DNA of 64,000 nt from an uncultured Paraprevotella sp. (GCA_910586505.1 CAJUGV010000011.1:4864-68863), one strand, 5' to 3'. Positions 1 to 9,961 are shown, numbered from the stretch's first letter. A program made the numbers and translations. Notes: generated by a model not told the origin, from the sequence alone.

Positions 1-3000
1 TGTATAAAGTGTTTTCGGAGAACTTCCCGATTGCAGATACGCGGAATAACTTCGTGCTGGAATTTTTGGATTATTATATTGATCCCCCACGCTATACTAT
101 AGAAGAGTGTTTAGAGCGGGGACTCACATATAGTGTGCCTCTTAAGGCTAAATTGAAGTTATATTGTACCGATCCTGATCATGAAGATTTTGATACGGTT
201 ATTCAGGATGTTTTCTTAGGTCCTATTCCTTATATGACCGATAATGGAACATTCATTATTAATGGTGCTGAACGAGTTGTAGTCTCGCAGTTGCATCGTT
301 CTCCTGGCGTATTTTTTGGTTCAAGTATCCATGCTAATGGTACGCAACTTTATTCGGCACGTATCATTCCTTTTAAAGGGTCTTGGATAGAGTTTGCAAC
401 GGATATCAATAATGTGATGTATGCATATATTGACCGTAAGAAGAAATTACCGGTTACGACTCTACTTCGTGCAATAGGCTTTGAAAATGATAAAGATATT
501 TTAGAAATCTTTAATTTGGCAGAGGAAGTAAAGGCGACCAAAACGAACTTGAAAAAGCAGATAGGTAAGAGATTGGCTGCTCGAGTGCTGAAGAGTTGGG
601 TTGAAGACTTTGTTGATGAAGATACAGGAGAAGTTGTATCTATAGAGCGTAATGAGGTAATATTAGATCGAGAAACAATCCTAGAGGAAGACAATATTAA
701 TGATATTCTAGAAAGTGGGGTTTCTTGTGTGTTGCTTCATAAAGAGGAGGTTGATACTTCAGATTATTCTATTATATTTAATACACTTCAGAAGGATCCT
801 AGTAATTCAGAAAAAGAGGCTGTATTGTATATTTACAGACAGTTACGAAATGCGGATCCTGCTGATGATGCGAGTGCAAGAGAAGTTATTAATAATCTGT
901 TCTTTTCAGAGAAGAGATATGATTTAGGGGAAGTGGGACGTTACCGTATCAATAGAAAATTAAACCTTTCTACTGAGATGGATGTGCGTGTACTGACAAA
1001 AGAGGATATTATAGAGATTATCAAGTATCTGATAGAATTGATTAACTCTAAGGCTTTGGTGGATGATATTGACCATTTAAGCAACCGTCGTGTGCGAACA
1101 GTAGGTGAGCAGTTGAGCAATCAGTTTGCGATAGGTCTGGCACGCATGAGTCGTACTATTCGTGAACGTATGAATGTTCGTGATAATGAAGTGTTCACCC
1201 CAACGGATTTGATTAATGCCAAGACAATTTCTTCTGTTATTAATTCATTCTTTGGAACGAATGCTCTTTCTCAGTTTATGGATCAAACCAATCCGTTGGC
1301 AGAGGTTACACATAAACGACGTTTATCAGCTTTAGGTCCTGGTGGTTTGTCTCGTGAGCGTGCAGGATTTGAGGTTCGTGATGTGCATTATACACATTAT
1401 GGACGTTTATGTCCTATTGAATCACCTGAAGGGCCTAATATCGGTTTGATTTCTTCATTGTGTGTATATGCTAAGATTAATGATCTTGGATTTATTGAAA
1501 CACCTTATCGTAAGGTAAATGAAGGAGTTGTTGATCTGTCATTGGGGTCTGGTATCCAGTATCTTACTGCTGAAGAAGAAGAAGGGCAGATCATAGGTCA
1601 GGGTAACGCCCCTCTTAATGATGATGGAACTTTTATTCGTAATAAAGTAAAATGTCGTCAAGATGATGATTATCCTGTTGTTCCGCCTTCAGATGTGAAC
1701 TTGATGGATGTGGCTCCACAGCAGATTGCTTCGATTGCAGCCTCTTTGATCCCATTCTTAGAGCATGATGATGCCCACCGTGCGTTAATGGGATCAAACA
1801 TGATGCGTCAGGCGGTGCCTTTGCTACGTAGTGAATCTCCTATCGTAGGTACGGGAATAGAGAAGCAAGTCTGCGAGAATTCGCGAACGATGGTTACGGC
1901 CGAAGGTGATGGAGTAATAGAGTATGTAGATGCTACTACCATCCGTATTTTGTATGATCGTACGGAAGAGGAAGATTTTGTTAGTTTTGAGCCTGCATTA
2001 AAAGAATATCGTATTCCTAAGTTCCGCCGTACAAATCAAAATATGACAATAGATTTACGTCCTATTTGTGACAAGGGTCAACGTGTGAAAGCTGGTGATA
2101 TTTTGACTGAAGGTTATTCTACCCAGAAAGGCGAGTTGGCTTTAGGAAAGAATCTTTTGGTGGCGTATATGCCTTGGAAAGGATATAACTACGAGGATGC
2201 TATTGTATTAAATGAGCGTGTTGTTCGTGAGGATATTCTTACTTCTATTCATGTGGAGGAATTCTCCCTTGATGTCCGTGAGACAAAGCGAGGAGTGGAA
2301 GAATTGACTGCTGATATCCCGAATGTTAGTGAAGAGGCAACCAAGGATTTGGATGAAAACGGTATTGTTCGAGTCGGAGCACGTATTCAGCCAGGAGACA
2401 TAATGATAGGAAAGATTACTCCTAAGGGAGAAAGTGATCCTTCCCCTGAAGAAAAGTTGTTGCGGGCTATTTTCGGGGATAAAGCTGGTGATGTGAAAGA
2501 TGCTTCTTTGAAAGCTTCTCCATCGTTGAACGGTGTGGTAATTGACAAAAAATTGTTCTCGCGTGCAATTAAGACCCGTGCTGCTAAGGCTGCAGATAAG
2601 CTAATTCTTCCTAAGATAGACGAGGAGTTCAATAGTAAGGTTGAGGATCTTAAGGCTATTCTTATTGATAAATTGTTGGAGCTTACTAAAGATAAGGTTT
2701 CACAAGGTGTGAAAGATTATATGGGAAGCGATGTGATAGCACAAGGAAGAAAGTTTGCGGCTTCTGCTTTGGAAGGATTAGACTTTACTACCATACAATT
2801 GAGTGGCTGGACAGATGATGAGCATTTAAATAATTTGATTTCTCAGTTGATTATAAATTTCCTGAAGAAGTACAAGTTACTTGATGCCGAACTCAAACGT
2901 AAGAAATTTGCTATTACAATCGGTGACGAGCTTCCTTCGGGAATAATTCAAATGGCTAAAGTCTACATTGCCAAGAAGCGTAAGATTGGTGTAGGTGATA

Positions 3001-3668
3001 AAATGGCAGGACGTCATGGAAATAAGGGTATTGTGTCTAAGATTGTGCGTCAAGAGGATATGCCGTTCTTAGCTGATGGTACTCCGGTGGATATTGTATT
3101 GAACCCATTGGGTGTGCCTTCACGTATGAATATCGGGCAGATTTTTGAAACAGTTCTTGGAGCTGCCGGGAAAGAATTAGGAGTGAAGTTTGCAACTCCA
3201 ATCTTTGATGGTGCAACTTTGGATGATCTATGCGAGTGGACTGATAAGGCAGGATTACCTCGTTATTGTTCTACGCAGCTGTATGATGGTGAAACTGGTG
3301 AGAAGTTTGATCAGTTGGCAACTGTTGGTATTGCTTATATGCTGAAGTTGGGACATATGGTTGAAGATAAGATGCATGCCCGTTCTATAGGCCCGTATTC
3401 ATTAATTACCCAGCAGCCTCTTGGTGGTAAAGCTCAGTTCGGAGGTCAGCGTTTTGGAGAAATGGAAGTTTGGGCAATCGAAGCCTTTGGTGCATCTCAT
3501 GTGTTGCAAGAGATCCTGACCATCAAGTCGGATGATGTGATCGGCCGTTCAAAAGCATATGAAGCTATAGTCAAAGGTGAACCGATGCCGACTCCAGGTA
3601 TTCCGGAATCTCTTAATGTATTGCTCCATGAATTGAGAGGTTTGGGCTTAAGCGTTACGCTTGAATAA
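1..3668 (+). CDS. rpoB: RNA polymerase beta subunit (5' end cut off by window)
   Basis: Beta subunit of DNA-directed RNA polymerase, half of the catalytic core. The window opens inside the gene: the first full codon is at base 3 (reading Y-K-V-F-S-E-N-F), so roughly 50 N-terminal residues of a usual ~1270-residue Bacteroides RpoB lie upstream. The GTG at base 9 is an internal valine, not a start. The rifampicin pocket (about 1267-1353) is intact, and the Asp (1281), His (1311) and Ser (1326) most often changed in resistant strains are in the sensitive form. The GDKMAGRHGNKG active-site segment is at 2994-3029, and the C-terminal GGQRFGEMEVWAIEAFGA anchor is complete. rpoC follows after 31 bases, so the two are cotranscribed. 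Confidence 0.98.
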   Translation, partial: YKVFSENFPIADTRNNFVLEFLDYYIDPPRYTIEECLERGLTYSVPLKAKLKLYCTDPDHEDFDTVIQDVFLGPIPYMTDNGTFIINGAERVVVSQLHRSPGVFFGSSIHANGTQLYSARIIPFKGSWIEFATDINNVMYAYIDRKKKLPVTTLLRAIGFENDKDILEIFNLAEEVKATKTNLKKQIGKRLAARVLKSWVEDFVDEDTGEVVSIERNEVILDRETILEEDNINDILESGVSCVLLHKEEVDTSDYSIIFNTLQKDPSNSEKEAVLYIYRQLRNADPADDASAREVINNLFFSEKRYDLGEVGRYRINRKLNLSTEMDVRVLTKEDIIEIIKYLIELINSKALVDDIDHLSNRRVRTVGEQLSNQFAIGLARMSRTIRERMNVRDNEVFTPTDLINAKTISSVINSFFGTNALSQFMDQTNPLAEVTHKRRLSALGPGGLSRERAGFEVRDVHYTHYGRLCPIESPEGPNIGLISSLCVYAKINDLGFIETPYRKVNEGVVDLSLGSGIQYLTAEEEEGQIIGQGNAPLNDDGTFIRNKVKCRQDDDYPVVPPSDVNLMDVAPQQIASIAASLIPFLEHDDAHRALMGSNMMRQAVPLLRSESPIVGTGIEKQVCENSRTMVTAEGDGVIEYVDATTIRILYDRTEEEDFVSFEPALKEYRIPKFRRTNQNMTIDLRPICDKGQRVKAGDILTEGYSTQKGELALGKNLLVAYMPWKGYNYEDAIVLNERVVREDILTSIHVEEFSLDVRETKRGVEELTADIPNVSEEATKDLDENGIVRVGARIQPGDIMIGKITPKGESDPSPEEKLLRAIFGDKAGDVKDASLKASPSLNGVVIDKKLFSRAIKTRAAKAADKLILPKIDEEFNSKVEDLKAILIDKLLELTKDKVSQGVKDYMGSDVIAQGRKFAASALEGLDFTTIQLSGWTDDEHLNNLISQLIINFLKKYKLLDAELKRKKFAITIGDELPSGIIQMAKVYIAKKRKIGVGDKMAGRHGNKGIVSKIVRQEDMPFLADGTPVDIVLNPLGVPSRMNIGQIFETVLGAAGKELGVKFATPIFDGATLDDLCEWTDKAGLPRYCSTQLYDGETGEKFDQLATVGIAYMLKLGHMVEDKMHARSIGPYSLITQQPLGGKAQFGGQRFGEMEVWAIEAFGASHVLQEILTIKSDDVIGRSKAYEAIVKGEPMPTPGIPESLNVLLHELRGLGLSVTLE

Positions 3669-3699
3669 CATAGTTGAACTCTTTTATTAATAATAAAAT

Positions 3700-6600
3700 A
3701 TGGCTTTTAGAAAAGAATCTAAAATAAAGAGTAACTTTACGAAAATAACCATAGGACTGGCTTCTCCGGAAGAGATCCTGGAAAATTCGTATGGTGAGGT
3801 TTTGAAACCGGAAACCATTAACTATCGTACTTATAAACCTGAACGTGACGGTTTGTTCTGCGAGCGTATTTTTGGTCCTACAAAGGATTATGAGTGCCAT
3901 TGTGGTAAATACAAACGAATTCGTTATAAGGGTATTGTATGTGATCGTTGCGGTGTGGAAGTAACGGAAAAAAAGGTGCGTCGTGAACGTTCTGGACATA
4001 TTTCTCTGGTTGTTCCTGTAGCTCATATTTGGTATTTCCGTTCTTTACCTAACAAAATAGGATATTTGTTAGGGATACCGACCAAAAAATTGGATGCGGT
4101 TATCTATTATGAACGTTATATTGTAATACAGCCAGGTGTATTGGCGGAAGAAGGTGTCGCACCTAATGATTTGTTGACAGAGGATGAATACTTGGATTTT
4201 TTAGAAAAGTTGCCTAAAGAAAACCAGTATTTGGAGGATTCAGATCCTACTAAGTTTATCGCTAAGATGGGTGCGGAGGCTGTGTATGATCTCTTGATTC
4301 GTCTTGATTTAGATAAGCTTTCTTATGAATTACGTGACAATGCAAATGCAGATACGGCACAGCAGCGTAAGACTGATGCCCTGAAGCGTTTACAGGTCGT
4401 GGAATCTTTCCGTGCCAGCCGTGGACGTAATAAGCCGGAATGGATGATAATGAAGATATTGCCGGTTATTCCTCCTGAACTGCGTCCTTTGGTGCCGTTA
4501 GATGGCGGACGTTTTGCCACTTCTGATTTGAATGACCTATATCGTCGGGTTATTATTAGAAATAACCGTTTGAAAAGGCTGATAGAGATCAAAGCTCCGG
4601 AGGTGATATTGCGTAATGAGAAACGAATGTTGCAGGAAGCTGTAGACAGTTTGTTTGATAATTCCCGTAAGTCAAGTGCGGTAAAGACGGATGCTAACCG
4701 TCCTTTGAAATCTCTTTCAGACTCTTTGAAAGGAAAGCAAGGACGTTTCCGTCAGAATTTGCTGGGTAAGCGTGTGGATTATTCTGCCCGTTCTGTTATT
4801 GTAGTAGGTCCGGAGCTAAAGATGGGTGAGTGCGGTTTGCCTAAACTGATGGCTGCAGAATTGTATAAGCCGTTTATCATCCGTAAACTCATAGAGCGCG
4901 GAATTGTGAAGACGGTTAAGTCTGCCAAGAAGATAGTAGACCGTAAGGAACCGGTGATCTGGGATATTCTTGAATATGTGATGAAAGGACATCCGGTATT
5001 GTTGAACCGTGCTCCGACTTTGCACCGTTTGGGTATTCAGGCATTCCAACCTAAAATGATAGAAGGAAAAGCTATTCAGCTTCATCCGTTGGCGTGTACG
5101 GCATTTAATGCCGACTTTGATGGTGACCAGATGGCTGTGCACTTGCCATTGAGCAATGAGGCTATATTGGAGGCACAGATCCTGATGCTGCAGTCTCATA
5201 ATATATTGAATCCCGCTAATGGTGCACCTATTACTGTGCCTTCACAGGATATGGTGTTGGGATTGTATTATATTACCAAGCTCCGTCCCGCCTCAAAAGG
5301 TGAAGGACTTACGTTCTATGGTCCGGAAGAAGCCATTATTGCCTACAATGAGAAGCGTGTAGATATACATGCTCCTATCAAGGTGATGGTGAAGGACCTG
5401 AATGAGAACGGAGAGTTGGAGAAGAAGATGGTGGAAACTTCGGTAGGTCGTGTAATTGTCAATGAGATTATTCCAGAAGAGGTCGGTTTCTTCAACGACA
5501 TCATTTCCAAAAAAACTTTGCGCGGCATTATTACCGATGTAATTAAGACTGTGGGAGTGGCTCGTGCATGCGATTTCCTTGACGGAATCAAGAACTTGGG
5601 CTACCGTATGGCTTATGTCGGTGGTTTGTCATTTAACTTAGGCGATATTATCATTCCAGAAGAAAAAGAGGAATTGGTACGTCGCGGAAATGAAGAAGTG
5701 GAGCGTATTGCTAATGACTATGGTATGGGTTTCATTACTGATAATGAACGTTACAATCAGGTAATTGATACTTGGACTCATGTTAACAACGACCTTTCCA
5801 AGGTGCTGATGAAGACTATGAAAGAGGCTGACCAAGGATTTAATGCAGTGTACATGATGCTTGACTCAGGAGCCCGTGGTTCTGCCGGTCAGATCAGTCA
5901 GCTTTCTGGAATGCGTGGTTTGATGGCTAAGCCTCAGAAAGCCGGAGCCGAGGGAGCACAGATTATTGAAAACCCGATTCTTTCCAACTTTAAGGAAGGT
6001 ATGAGTGTGTTGGAGTACTTTATCTCTACTCACGGTGCGCGTAAAGGTTTGGCCGATACGGCTTTGAAAACAGCCGATGCCGGTTATCTGACCCGTCGTC
6101 TTGTAGACGTGTCTCATGACGTAATTATTACAGAAGAAGATTGCGGTACGTTACGCGGATTGATCTGTACAGCACTTAAGAATGGCGATGAGGTGATCTC
6201 TTCACTTTATGAACGCATTTTGGGGCGTGTATCTGTACATGATATTGTCAATCCTTCTACAGGCAAATTGATTGTGGCTGCCGGAGAGGAGATTACTGAA
6301 GCCAAGGCACAGGAAATTGAGGATTCTCCGATAGAAAGTGTGGAAATACGTTCGGTACTGACTTGTGAAAGTCGAAAGGGCGTCTGCATGAAGTGCTATG
6401 GACGTAACCTTGCTTCCAGCCGTATGGTACAGAAGGGCGAGGCGGTCGGTGTCATTGCTGCCCAGTCCATCGGTGAGCCTGGTACACAGTTGACTTTGCG
6501 TACATTCCATGCTGGTGGTGTGGCTTCGAATGCAGCTGCTAACGCTTCGATTGTAGCGAAGTATGATTCGAAGGTGGAATTCGAAGAGTTGCGTACAGTG

Positions 6601-7977
6601 GATATTACAGATGAAGCAGGTGTTTCTGCCAAAATGGTGGTAGGTCGTCTGGCTGAAGTTCGTTTTGTTGATGTGAATACGGATATTGTTTTATTCACGC
6701 AGAACGTACCTTACGGTTCAACGTTGTATGTAAACGAGGGAGATAAGGTGGAGAAGGGCAAACTGATTGCCAAGTGGGATCCGTTTAATGCGGTTATCGT
6801 AACGGAAACACCGGGTAAGATTTTGTTTGAAGACGTAATAGAAAACACGACTTATCGTGTCGAGGCCGACGAGACTACGGGATTGCGTGAAATGATTATC
6901 ATTGAGTCTAAGGACAAGACGAAGATACCTTCTGCACACATTATAGATGAGAACGGCGAATTGATTCGAACCTATAACTTCCCAATTGGCGGTCACCTTT
7001 CAGTGGAAGACAACCAGATAGTCAAAGCCGGTGATGTGCTTGTGAAGATTCCGCGTGCCGTGGGTAAGGCTGGTGATATCACCGGAGGTTTGCCTCGTGT
7101 AACGGAGCTGTTCGAGGCCCGGAATCCATCGAATCCTGCTGTTGTGTCTGAGATTGACGGTGAGATAACCATGGGTAAACTGAAACGAGGCAACCGTGAG
7201 ATTATCGTGACGTCCAAGTTAGGTGAAGAGAAGAAGTATCTCGTACCGTTGTCCAAGCAGATCCTAGTACAGGAGAACGACTATGTGCGTGCTGGTACAC
7301 CGTTGTCTGATGGTGCTACCACTCCGGCTGACATTCTGGCCATCAAGGGTCCCACTGCGGTACAGGAATATATTGTGAATGAAATACAAGATGTGTATCG
7401 TTTGCAAGGTGTGAAGATCAATGACAAGCACTTTGAGGTGATTGTTCGCCAGATGATGCGTAAGGTGCAGATTGACGAACCGGGAGATACCCGCTTCCTG
7501 GAGCAGCAGATTGTGGATAAGCTGGATTTTGCAGAAGAGAATGACCGTATTTGGGGTAAGAAAGTGGTAGTTGATGCAGGTGATTCTGAAACCATGCAAA
7601 AAGGAATGATTGTCACGGCGCGTAAACTGCGTGATGAGAATTCTACATTGAAGCGTAAGGATTTGAAGTTAGTTCAAGTACGTGATGCTATGCCGGCTAC
7701 TTCCGTTCAGATTTTGCAGGGTATTACCCGTGCTGCATTGCAAACTTCCAGCTTCATGTCGGCTGCCTCTTTCCAGGAGACGACCAAGGTGTTGAATGAT
7801 GCGGCTATCAACGGTAAGACCGATAGATTGGAGGGTATGAAGGAGAATGTTATCTGTGGTCATTTGATTCCGGCAGGTACAGGACTTCGTGAGTTCGGTA
7901 AGATCGTCGTCGGTTGTAAGGAAGATTATGACCGCCTGATGGCTAATCGCAAATCGATTTTGGATTTTGAAGAATAG
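3700..7977 (+). CDS. rpoC: RNA polymerase beta' subunit
   Basis: Beta' subunit, 1425 residues, carrying the catalytic magnesium site of RNA polymerase. The N-terminal zinc finger is visible as C66, C68, C81 and C84. The NADFDGD motif with its three metal-binding Asp is at residues 470-476. The bridge-helix/trigger-loop region (GEAVGVIAAQSIGEPGTQ) and the second zinc site (CESRKGVCMKC) are present. The ATG at 3700 is the only sensible start: it gives the conserved N-terminus and sits 31 bases after rpoB. A strong intrinsic terminator follows the stop, ending the rpoBC transcript. Nothing is unusual in length or motifs. Confidence 0.99.
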   Translation: MAFRKESKIKSNFTKITIGLASPEEILENSYGEVLKPETINYRTYKPERDGLFCERIFGPTKDYECHCGKYKRIRYKGIVCDRCGVEVTEKKVRRERSGHISLVVPVAHIWYFRSLPNKIGYLLGIPTKKLDAVIYYERYIVIQPGVLAEEGVAPNDLLTEDEYLDFLEKLPKENQYLEDSDPTKFIAKMGAEAVYDLLIRLDLDKLSYELRDNANADTAQQRKTDALKRLQVVESFRASRGRNKPEWMIMKILPVIPPELRPLVPLDGGRFATSDLNDLYRRVIIRNNRLKRLIEIKAPEVILRNEKRMLQEAVDSLFDNSRKSSAVKTDANRPLKSLSDSLKGKQGRFRQNLLGKRVDYSARSVIVVGPELKMGECGLPKLMAAELYKPFIIRKLIERGIVKTVKSAKKIVDRKEPVIWDILEYVMKGHPVLLNRAPTLHRLGIQAFQPKMIEGKAIQLHPLACTAFNADFDGDQMAVHLPLSNEAILEAQILMLQSHNILNPANGAPITVPSQDMVLGLYYITKLRPASKGEGLTFYGPEEAIIAYNEKRVDIHAPIKVMVKDLNENGELEKKMVETSVGRVIVNEIIPEEVGFFNDIISKKTLRGIITDVIKTVGVARACDFLDGIKNLGYRMAYVGGLSFNLGDIIIPEEKEELVRRGNEEVERIANDYGMGFITDNERYNQVIDTWTHVNNDLSKVLMKTMKEADQGFNAVYMMLDSGARGSAGQISQLSGMRGLMAKPQKAGAEGAQIIENPILSNFKEGMSVLEYFISTHGARKGLADTALKTADAGYLTRRLVDVSHDVIITEEDCGTLRGLICTALKNGDEVISSLYERILGRVSVHDIVNPSTGKLIVAAGEEITEAKAQEIEDSPIESVEIRSVLTCESRKGVCMKCYGRNLASSRMVQKGEAVGVIAAQSIGEPGTQLTLRTFHAGGVASNAAANASIVAKYDSKVEFEELRTVDITDEAGVSAKMVVGRLAEVRFVDVNTDIVLFTQNVPYGSTLYVNEGDKVEKGKLIAKWDPFNAVIVTETPGKILFEDVIENTTYRVEADETTGLREMIIIESKDKTKIPSAHIIDENGELIRTYNFPIGGHLSVEDNQIVKAGDVLVKIPRAVGKAGDITGGLPRVTELFEARNPSNPAVVSEIDGEITMGKLKRGNREIIVTSKLGEEKKYLVPLSKQILVQENDYVRAGTPLSDGATTPADILAIKGPTAVQEYIVNEIQDVYRLQGVKINDKHFEVIVRQMMRKVQIDEPGDTRFLEQQIVDKLDFAEENDRIWGKKVVVDAGDSETMQKGMIVTARKLRDENSTLKRKDLKLVQVRDAMPATSVQILQGITRAALQTSSFMSAASFQETTKVLNDAAINGKTDRLEGMKENVICGHLIPAGTGLREFGKIVVGCKEDYDRLMANRKSILDFEE

Positions 7978-8001
7978 CCCGGTTGTTATTATAAAGTTGT
8001 T

Positions 8002-8038
8002 GCGAGCCGCTTTCAGTGTGAAAGCGGCTCGCTTTTTT
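8002..8038 (+). terminator. Intrinsic terminator of rpoBC
   Basis: Perfect 13-bp inverted repeat (8002-8014 with 8020-8032, GCGAGCCGCTTTC and its complement) around a 5-base loop, followed by six T. It lies 24 bases past the rpoC stop and should end the rpoBC transcript. Confidence 0.95.
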
Positions 8039-8141
8039 ATCTTTTGGTGGATCTTCAATGTCATTCGTCTATAGGAACCGCGTCGCAAAGGTGACGGATG
8101 AGTGCCTGAATGAATGTGGGGTTTATATGGACGGGTGAATG

Positions 8142-8228
8142 CAAAAAAATGGTGCGGTTGAAAATTTATTTTAGTCCGCATCATTTTTTAAAATACTCCG
8201 CATGAAAAATTACGCATGAGCGGAGGCC
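8142..8228 (+). repeat. Dispersed intergenic repeat, copy A
   Basis: AT-rich element with core TTTATTTTAGTCCGCATCAT, then CTCCGCATGAAAA and ending GCGGAGG. It can fold as ATGGTGCGG/CCGCATCAT and CTCCGC/GCGGAG stems. A clearly related sequence lies at 53311-53390 (TTTATTTTCCTCCGCATCAA, CTCCGCAAGAAAA, GCGGAG). A more diverged one lies on the minus strand at 35725-35790. All three sit downstream of a gene's 3' end in sense orientation. Function unknown; 3'-end RNA structures or a small dispersed repeat family are both possible. Confidence 0.5.
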
Positions 8229-8339
8229 GGATAAGTGCGTTCGAAGATACAGTTGTGCAGACAGCCTTGGTAGACATGCAATGTCTTCCTCTTCCTGTTT
8301 TAATTATAGCAGAAACGGTATTTATGTTCTTGGTAGATA

Positions 8340-8370
8340 TTGTTCTAACGGAACTTTTTGGCTATATTTG
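8340..8370 (+). promoter_or_regulatory. Bacteroides-type promoter for DUF3467 gene
   Basis: TTG at 8340-8342, 20 bp, then TATATTTG at 8363-8370, an exact match to the TAnnTTTG -7 box. Start of transcription is expected near 8377, about 30 bases before the ATG. Confidence 0.7.
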
Positions 8371-8407
8371 TAACTCTTATATAAGTATGATATAAATTAC
8401 AGTAATT

Positions 8408-8731
8408 ATGACTAATGATGAAAAACAGCAGCAAGATAACATGTTGCAGATAGAGATCAGCCCGGAAGTGGCGCAGGGGGCTTATGCTAACTTAGCTATG
8501 ATCGCTCATTCCACATCCGAGGTTATCATAGACTTCGTATGTATGATGCCGGGGCTGCCGAAGGCGAATGTGAAATCCCGTATTGTAATGGCACCCGAGC
8601 ATGCCAAACGTTTGCTTTATGCTTTGCAGGATAATATAAATAAGTATGAGCGTAATTTCGGAGAGATAGATTTGTATCAAAGCGGGCCGCGGACTGTGGC
8701 ACCATTTAAGATCAATAAAGGGGAGGCGTAG
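8408..8731 (+). CDS. DUF3467-type small protein
   Basis: 107-residue soluble protein with no signal peptide or membrane segment. The central region (AQGAYANLAMIAHSTSEVII, then FVCMMPG and AKRLLYALQDNI) is typical of the DUF3467 family, found widely in Bacteroidota and some other bacteria and of unknown function. The ATG at 8408 follows its own promoter by about 37 bases, and the stop codon lies inside a terminator hairpin, so it is a one-gene transcript. It sits between rpoC and rpsL, a place that suggests a housekeeping role, but no activity can be inferred from the sequence. I recognise the family by its pattern only. Confidence 0.85.
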   Translation: MTNDEKQQQDNMLQIEISPEVAQGAYANLAMIAHSTSEVIIDFVCMMPGLPKANVKSRIVMAPEHAKRLLYALQDNINKYERNFGEIDLYQSGPRTVAPFKINKGEA

Positions 8732-8744
8732 GCCTCCTTTTTTT
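8722..8744 (+). terminator. Terminator overlapping the DUF3467 stop codon
   Basis: GGAGGC (8722-8727) pairs with GCCTCC (8732-8737) around GTAG, followed by seven T (8738-8744). The stop codon TAG (8729-8731) lies in the loop, so coding and terminator sequence are fused. Confidence 0.85.
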
Positions 8745-8847
8745 GTATGTTGATTAAAAGAAGTTTTAATATGTAAAATAATATTAAAATATGTCTGCCA
8801 AAGTTGGTTTTATGGGACTGCAGATATTTAAATAAGGAGAAAATACA

Positions 8848-8877
8848 TTGTTATTTAGAATTTAATTCGTAAATTTG
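8848..8877 (+). promoter_or_regulatory. Main promoter of the ribosomal superoperon
   Basis: TTG at 8848-8850, a 19-bp spacer and TAAATTTG at 8870-8877, an exact Bacteroides -7 box. It is the only clear promoter between the DUF3467 terminator and rpsL, so it probably drives the long ribosomal transcript. Confidence 0.75.
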
Positions 8878-8884
8878 CGGCCTG

Positions 8885-8905
8885 AAAGCCCTTAGTGTGG
8901 GCTTT
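8885..8905 (+). promoter_or_regulatory. Leader hairpin upstream of rpsL
   Basis: AAAGCCC (8885-8891) pairs with GGGCTTT (8899-8905) around a 7-base loop, at the very 5' end of the expected transcript and without a T-run. It could stabilise the mRNA or act in autogenous control by a ribosomal protein. Only the hairpin itself is seen. Confidence 0.45.
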
Positions 8906-8957
8906 ATGTAATAAGATCATATAAATAACAATATATATAAATTAAAAAAACAAAAAA

Positions 8958-9341
8958 ATGCCTACTATTCAACAATTGGTAAGAAAGGGTAGAACAGTGT
9001 TGGTAGACAAGAGCAAATCGCCTGCTTTGGATAACTGTCCGCAGCGTCGTGGCGTTTGTGTCCGTGTGTACACTACCACACCTAAAAAACCTAATTCGGC
9101 GATGCGTAAGGTCGCTCGTGTGCGTTTAACAAATATGAAGGAAGTCAACTCCTACATTCCGGGAGAAGGACACAATCTGCAGGAGCACTCCATAGTATTG
9201 GTGCGTGGCGGTCGTGTGAAAGACCTGCCGGGTGTGCGTTATCATATCGTTCGTGGAACGTTGGATACAGCCGGTGTGGCTAATCGTACACAGCGTCGTT
9301 CCAAGTATGGTGCAAAGCGTCCTAAGGCGGGTAAGAAGTAA
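8958..9341 (+). CDS. rpsL: 30S ribosomal protein S12 (uS12)
   Basis: 127-residue decoding-centre protein of the small subunit. The segment TTTPKKPNSAMRKVARVRL holds the lysine (E. coli K43 equivalent) and GRVKDLPGVRYH holds the second lysine (K88 equivalent) that change in streptomycin resistance; both are wild type here. The first gene of the str block, it begins about 80 bases after the superoperon promoter, past a small leader hairpin. The C-terminus is the usual basic RRSKYGAKRPK tail. Confidence 0.99.
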   Translation: MPTIQQLVRKGRTVLVDKSKSPALDNCPQRRGVCVRVYTTTPKKPNSAMRKVARVRLTNMKEVNSYIPGEGHNLQEHSIVLVRGGRVKDLPGVRYHIVRGTLDTAGVANRTQRRSKYGAKRPKAGKK

Positions 9342-9465
9342 TTCGTCTGTTTATTAAAAGAATTATTATTTATTAGTTTTGGTTTGTTGAGCTAAAGGTT
9401 GAGTAAATACTCCGGTGGGAGATTGAAGATTATCGAAGTACAGCCAAACTGAAAAACTTTTTGAA

Positions 9466-9942
9466 ATGAGAAAAGCAAAACCAAAAAAACGTGTGATCCT
9501 TCCGGATCCAGTCTTTAACGATGTTAAAGTTTCTAAGTTTGTAAACCATTTGATGTATGATGGTAAGAAGAATATCTCTTATGAGATTTTCTATGCAGCC
9601 CTTGAATCGGTGAAGGCAAAGATGGCTAATGAAGAAAGAAGCGCGCTTGAGATCTGGAAGACTGCATTGGATAATGTAACTCCTCAGGTTGAAGTTAAGT
9701 CTCGCCGTGTGGGTGGTGCAACTTTCCAGGTTCCTACTGAAATTCGTCCCGATCGTAAGGAGTCTATTTCTATGAAGAATTTGATTCTTTATGCTCGCAA
9801 GCGTGGTGGTAAGACTATGGCCGATAAGTTGGCTGCTGAAATCATGGATGCTTTTAATGAGCAGGGCGGTGCTTTCAAGCGTAAGGAAGATATGCATCGT
9901 ATGGCTGAGGCTAACCGTGCATTTGCACACTTTAGATTCTAA
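9466..9942 (+). CDS. rpsG: 30S ribosomal protein S7 (uS7)
   Basis: 158-residue protein that nucleates folding of the 16S rRNA 3' domain. The N-terminus (MRKAKPKKR) is highly basic and the helical core (FQVPTEIRPDRKESISMKNL) matches the family. It is separated from rpsL by 124 AU-rich bases without a promoter that I can recognise, and from fusA by 19 bases. In E. coli S7 represses its own operon by binding this intergenic RNA; whether the same happens here cannot be told. Confidence 0.99.
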   Translation: MRKAKPKKRVILPDPVFNDVKVSKFVNHLMYDGKKNISYEIFYAALESVKAKMANEERSALEIWKTALDNVTPQVEVKSRRVGGATFQVPTEIRPDRKESISMKNLILYARKRGGKTMADKLAAEIMDAFNEQGGAFKRKEDMHRMAEANRAFAHFRF

Positions 9943-9961
9943 TTAATTAAAGTATCTGAAA

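Larger units (their letters stand above)
7978..8407. other. Intergenic region rpoC to DUF3467 gene
   Basis: 430 bases without a convincing gene. It holds the rpoBC terminator (8002-8038), an AT-rich element with inverted repeats (8142-8228, listed separately as a dispersed repeat) and the promoter of the next gene (8340-8370). A 26-codon frame from 8058 lacks any supporting feature and is not called. Confidence 0.7.

Noticed and set aside
8058..8138. 26-codon frame between rpoC and the DUF3467 gene
   Set aside because: No promoter, no conserved pattern, and it lies just after a terminator.
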